From: Pseudomonadota bacterium
GTDB lineage: Bacteria > Myxococcota > Polyangia > Polyangiales > Polyangiaceae
Reading direction: 5' to 3'
Assembly: GCA_023419055.1 (NCBI GenBank)
Contig: JAEZYO010000642.1
Coordinates: forward strand, 1-14,911
Length of the DNA stretch: 14,911 nucleotides
Below are positions 12,736 through 14,911 of the stretch, in pieces. Every line of letters starts with the position of its first letter. The first letter of the stretch is position 1. Below the pieces are notes generated by a model, which saw only the letters and a list, made by a program, of their open reading frames with translations, did no database searches and was not told where the DNA came from. Both the position numbers and the translations under genes were made by a program.

Positions 12736-14911
12736 GTGCTGGTTGATTGGGTCATCTGCAGCACGCCAGAGTCGAGCGTGGTGTTCTCTAGGGCTGCCAC
12801 CGCAGAGTTTGCCAGGAAGGCGGGGATGCCGCCGCTGGTGAACGTGACGGCGACTACCCGCGCCGCTCCACCACGATGGGCCGTTCTCGACGGTCCGGAG
12901 GCCTTCGAGATCTCAGGCGGCGGTATCGACGACTGGTTGACGCACCTCTCATCCGCCGTCGGGCCACTCGGGCTGGTTCACGGTGATCCGATCGGAACTG
13001 GTGCCCGAACCTGGGCTCATCCTACCCTCGGACGAATCCGCATTAAGGCCGAGCAGTTCGGATTCGAGCAGAAGGCGCTCTCTCAAGCACAGGTTGATCG
13101 ACTCACCGACGAACTTGGCTGGCGATGCGAGCCCAAGAACTCCTGGTGGGTGTTTACGCGACGGCCGACCGCCAGGATCGTCGAACCGTGGCAGGCCGTT
13201 GCGTACTCGTTGGCGGTGGCTCTCGATCGGGACACCTCCGTGTCCGATCTTGAGGGCTGGAATTCCAGCCTGGATCTGCGACTTCGTGAACTGCGCTCCC
13301 GCGGCGTCGCCGCCCAGACCTCGAGGGCGCTACTCTCAACGATCGAATCCCTTTTAGACCAGGGCGCGATCCAGTTGGCCGAGGGAAGGCTTGAGGCATA
13401 CGAACGCGCGGCGGGGTCAGACTCTACGGCGGGACCGTATCGAATCCTCGTCGGCTGGATGAAGAGCGACTGGCTGACCGTGAATGCCCTGGCGAGCGCC
13501 CACTCGTTTCCGCTCAATCCCGCCCTCGCGTGGCGTATTGCATGGGCCCAGTTCGAGCTCGGGCATCCCCAGGCGGCGCAGCAGACTCTCTCTAGGTTCC
13601 CGCACCTGCCGCCGACGACGTCGCGAGTGGGAGCATGGTACCGAGCAACGATGGCTCTCGTCGAGGCGAGCCAGGGCCGGCTAGCCGCAGCGACGCGGCT
13701 CCTCGCCGAGCTCCCCAGGGATGCCGCGCTGGAACCGACGCGGTCGCGCATTGCTGCAATAATCAACAGCGCGCTGCATACGGCCGCACGGTCGGGTGCC
13801 TCGACCGTTCAGCGTGAACTAGGCGATGTTCTCGAGTGGAAGGAGGCTGATCTACCGTCCGAGGTTAAGGAAGCGATCGCACCGTGGCTCAGAGCGCAGA
13901 CCCCCGAGCCGGCGGGCGCCGAGCCGGTGGCACCAGAGGATGCCTTCGCTCGATGGGAGGCGGCTCTAGGGCTGGCAACAACGGATCCCCAGCAGTCGCG
14001 TTTTGAGGCGGAGCGTTTGCTAACGGATGAATTGAGGGGGCGCGCGTCACCCATCCGCACCTCCCGCCTGCTGATGACGGCGATCCCGCAGTGCCACGAT
14101 TGGCGGCCATCGGAGCGACTACTGAGGACGCTAGCCTCGCTGGACGACAACGCGCCGTTGCTCCCCGCTGCTCAGGGCGCCGTCGCCCGTGCGTTCCTGC
14201 TGGCCGAAGATCGAAGTCGGGCTGTTCAGTTCGCCAGGCAGGTGGTTCACTCTGCGGACGCCATCCCCGTTCTGGATCTCCAGGCCGCGGCCGAGGTCCT
14301 TTCCCCCGATCCGGCACAGTCGGACGGAGATGCACGAGTCGCGTGGATCAATTTCCTTGGGACGCCACCGCGGTGGAAGGTGCGTCCGCGCCTGGCCGGA
14401 GGGGCTGACCTTATACGGGCCGACGTTGTGCGAGGCCTCGCGGAGCAACTGTACCTCGCGAGCGAGTACTCCCGCTTGATCGCGCTCATGTTCAACGAAC
14501 TCGAACCGCTTGAGCGATGGTCTGACCTATGGGGCGCCCGTCGCGAAGCGGTGTTGCTCGTCGACGCACTAGCGGACACTGGAGACCGCGGGACCGCGTT
14601 TGAAGTCCTGTCGCAGATGCTCCCGATTGCGATCGCGGCGCGTGACCCGGCGTTTGTTGGGGATGAGATCCTCCGCCGCTGTGAGTCGTCCTCCTCCGCG
14701 GGGCCGCTAGAAGCGGGCGAGTGGCAGGTCATCATCGAGCGACTGCTACCCACACTCCACGAGCTCGGTTCCGAGGATCTTCGTAAGCGCGTTGAGAACC
14801 AAGCGCTGCTCCTCCTCGCGCGCGCACGCTGGGCGAGCGACGACATCGACTTCTTGCCCGGGCTCCTTGTCCAGACCATGCGGGCGGCGGGTCTCGCGAT
14901 TCCGCCCGAGT
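12736..14911 (+). CDS. Large helical-repeat (TPR-like) protein, 3' end outside window; possible DpdD-type partner
   Basis: From GTG 12736 the frame is open to the window edge, giving 725 codons without a stop. I do not recognise the family with confidence. Residues 1-60 (MLVDWVICSTPESSVVF...) look like a small alpha/beta fold; residues about 95-155 form another segment containing RIRIKAEQFGFEQKAL and NSWWVFTRR. From about residue 155 the protein is mostly helical. Residues 262-355 have paired helices like tetratricopeptide repeats (NPALAWRIAWAQFELGHPQA, then VGAWYRATMALVEASQGRLAAATRLLAEL). Similar helical pairs continue to the edge. There are no nuclease, helicase, methylase or membrane motifs. 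It follows the PLD gene by 20 nt, so it belongs to the operon. Dpd clusters carry large proteins of unknown function (DpdD, DpdG, DpdH, DpdI); DpdD is the most tempting match but this is a guess. A scaffold or sensor role is plausible. Confidence 0.6.
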   Translation, partial: MLVDWVICSTPESSVVFSRAATAEFARKAGMPPLVNVTATTRAAPPRWAVLDGPEAFEISGGGIDDWLTHLSSAVGPLGLVHGDPIGTGARTWAHPTLGRIRIKAEQFGFEQKALSQAQVDRLTDELGWRCEPKNSWWVFTRRPTARIVEPWQAVAYSLAVALDRDTSVSDLEGWNSSLDLRLRELRSRGVAAQTSRALLSTIESLLDQGAIQLAEGRLEAYERAAGSDSTAGPYRILVGWMKSDWLTVNALASAHSFPLNPALAWRIAWAQFELGHPQAAQQTLSRFPHLPPTTSRVGAWYRATMALVEASQGRLAAATRLLAELPRDAALEPTRSRIAAIINSALHTAARSGASTVQRELGDVLEWKEADLPSEVKEAIAPWLRAQTPEPAGAEPVAPEDAFARWEAALGLATTDPQQSRFEAERLLTDELRGRASPIRTSRLLMTAIPQCHDWRPSERLLRTLASLDDNAPLLPAAQGAVARAFLLAEDRSRAVQFARQVVHSADAIPVLDLQAAAEVLSPDPAQSDGDARVAWINFLGTPPRWKVRPRLAGGADLIRADVVRGLAEQLYLASEYSRLIALMFNELEPLERWSDLWGARREAVLLVDALADTGDRGTAFEVLSQMLPIAIAARDPAFVGDEILRRCESSSSAGPLEAGEWQVIIERLLPTLHELGSEDLRKRVENQALLLLARARWASDDIDFLPGLLVQTMRAAGLAIPPE

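Noticed and set aside
1..14911. CRISPR array, rRNA gene or retron/group II intron RNA
   Set aside because: No regularly spaced direct repeats, rRNA-like sequence or reverse transcriptase was seen on reading the window.

Overview
The window is high-GC bacterial DNA with two parts. Bases 1 to about 1742 look like core chromosome: the 3' part of an N-acetylglucosamine-6-phosphate deacetylase gene (nagA), two nested palindromes, and a tRNA-Ser(TGA), tRNA-Ser(GCT), tRNA-Arg(ACG) cluster on the + strand. nagA uses G or C at almost every third codon position. The organism cannot be named from this. A GC-rich soil or sediment lineage (for example Myxococcota or Acidobacteriota) would fit, but that is a guess.

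From the 3' end of tRNA-Arg rightward the DNA looks like an integrated element. A tyrosine integrase gene (- strand) has its last codons and stop inside the tRNA gene, and a 72-residue MerR/excisionase-type DNA-binding protein lies directly upstream of it. A promoter with an overlapping palindrome can be proposed for this pair. Next comes a scar of an IS21-family insertion sequence, with istA and istB fragments in several frames. About 340 bases without a gene follow.

From 4350 to the end of the window, four genes on the + strand are packed as one operon, with spacings of 3 nt, a 4-nt overlap and 20 nt. They encode a RapA-like SNF2 ATPase (1052 aa), a very large DEAD/DEAH-type helicase with three cysteine clusters (1554 aa), a single-HKD phospholipase-D-like protein (180 aa), and a large helical-repeat protein cut by the window edge (at least 725 aa). 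SNF2 plus giant helicase plus PLD is the composition of the DpdE, DpdJ and DpdK proteins of the 7-deazaguanine DNA modification (Dpd) system. It also resembles parts of DISARM. Dpd is the better fit because the helicase is one very long protein and no DNA methylase or separate DUF1998 gene is seen. The Dpd names rest on recalled family features, not on a search. The modification genes (dpdA, dpdB, dpdC, queuosine-precursor genes) are not in the window; if the reading is right they should lie to the right. No right-hand attachment repeat was seen, so the element continues past the window.
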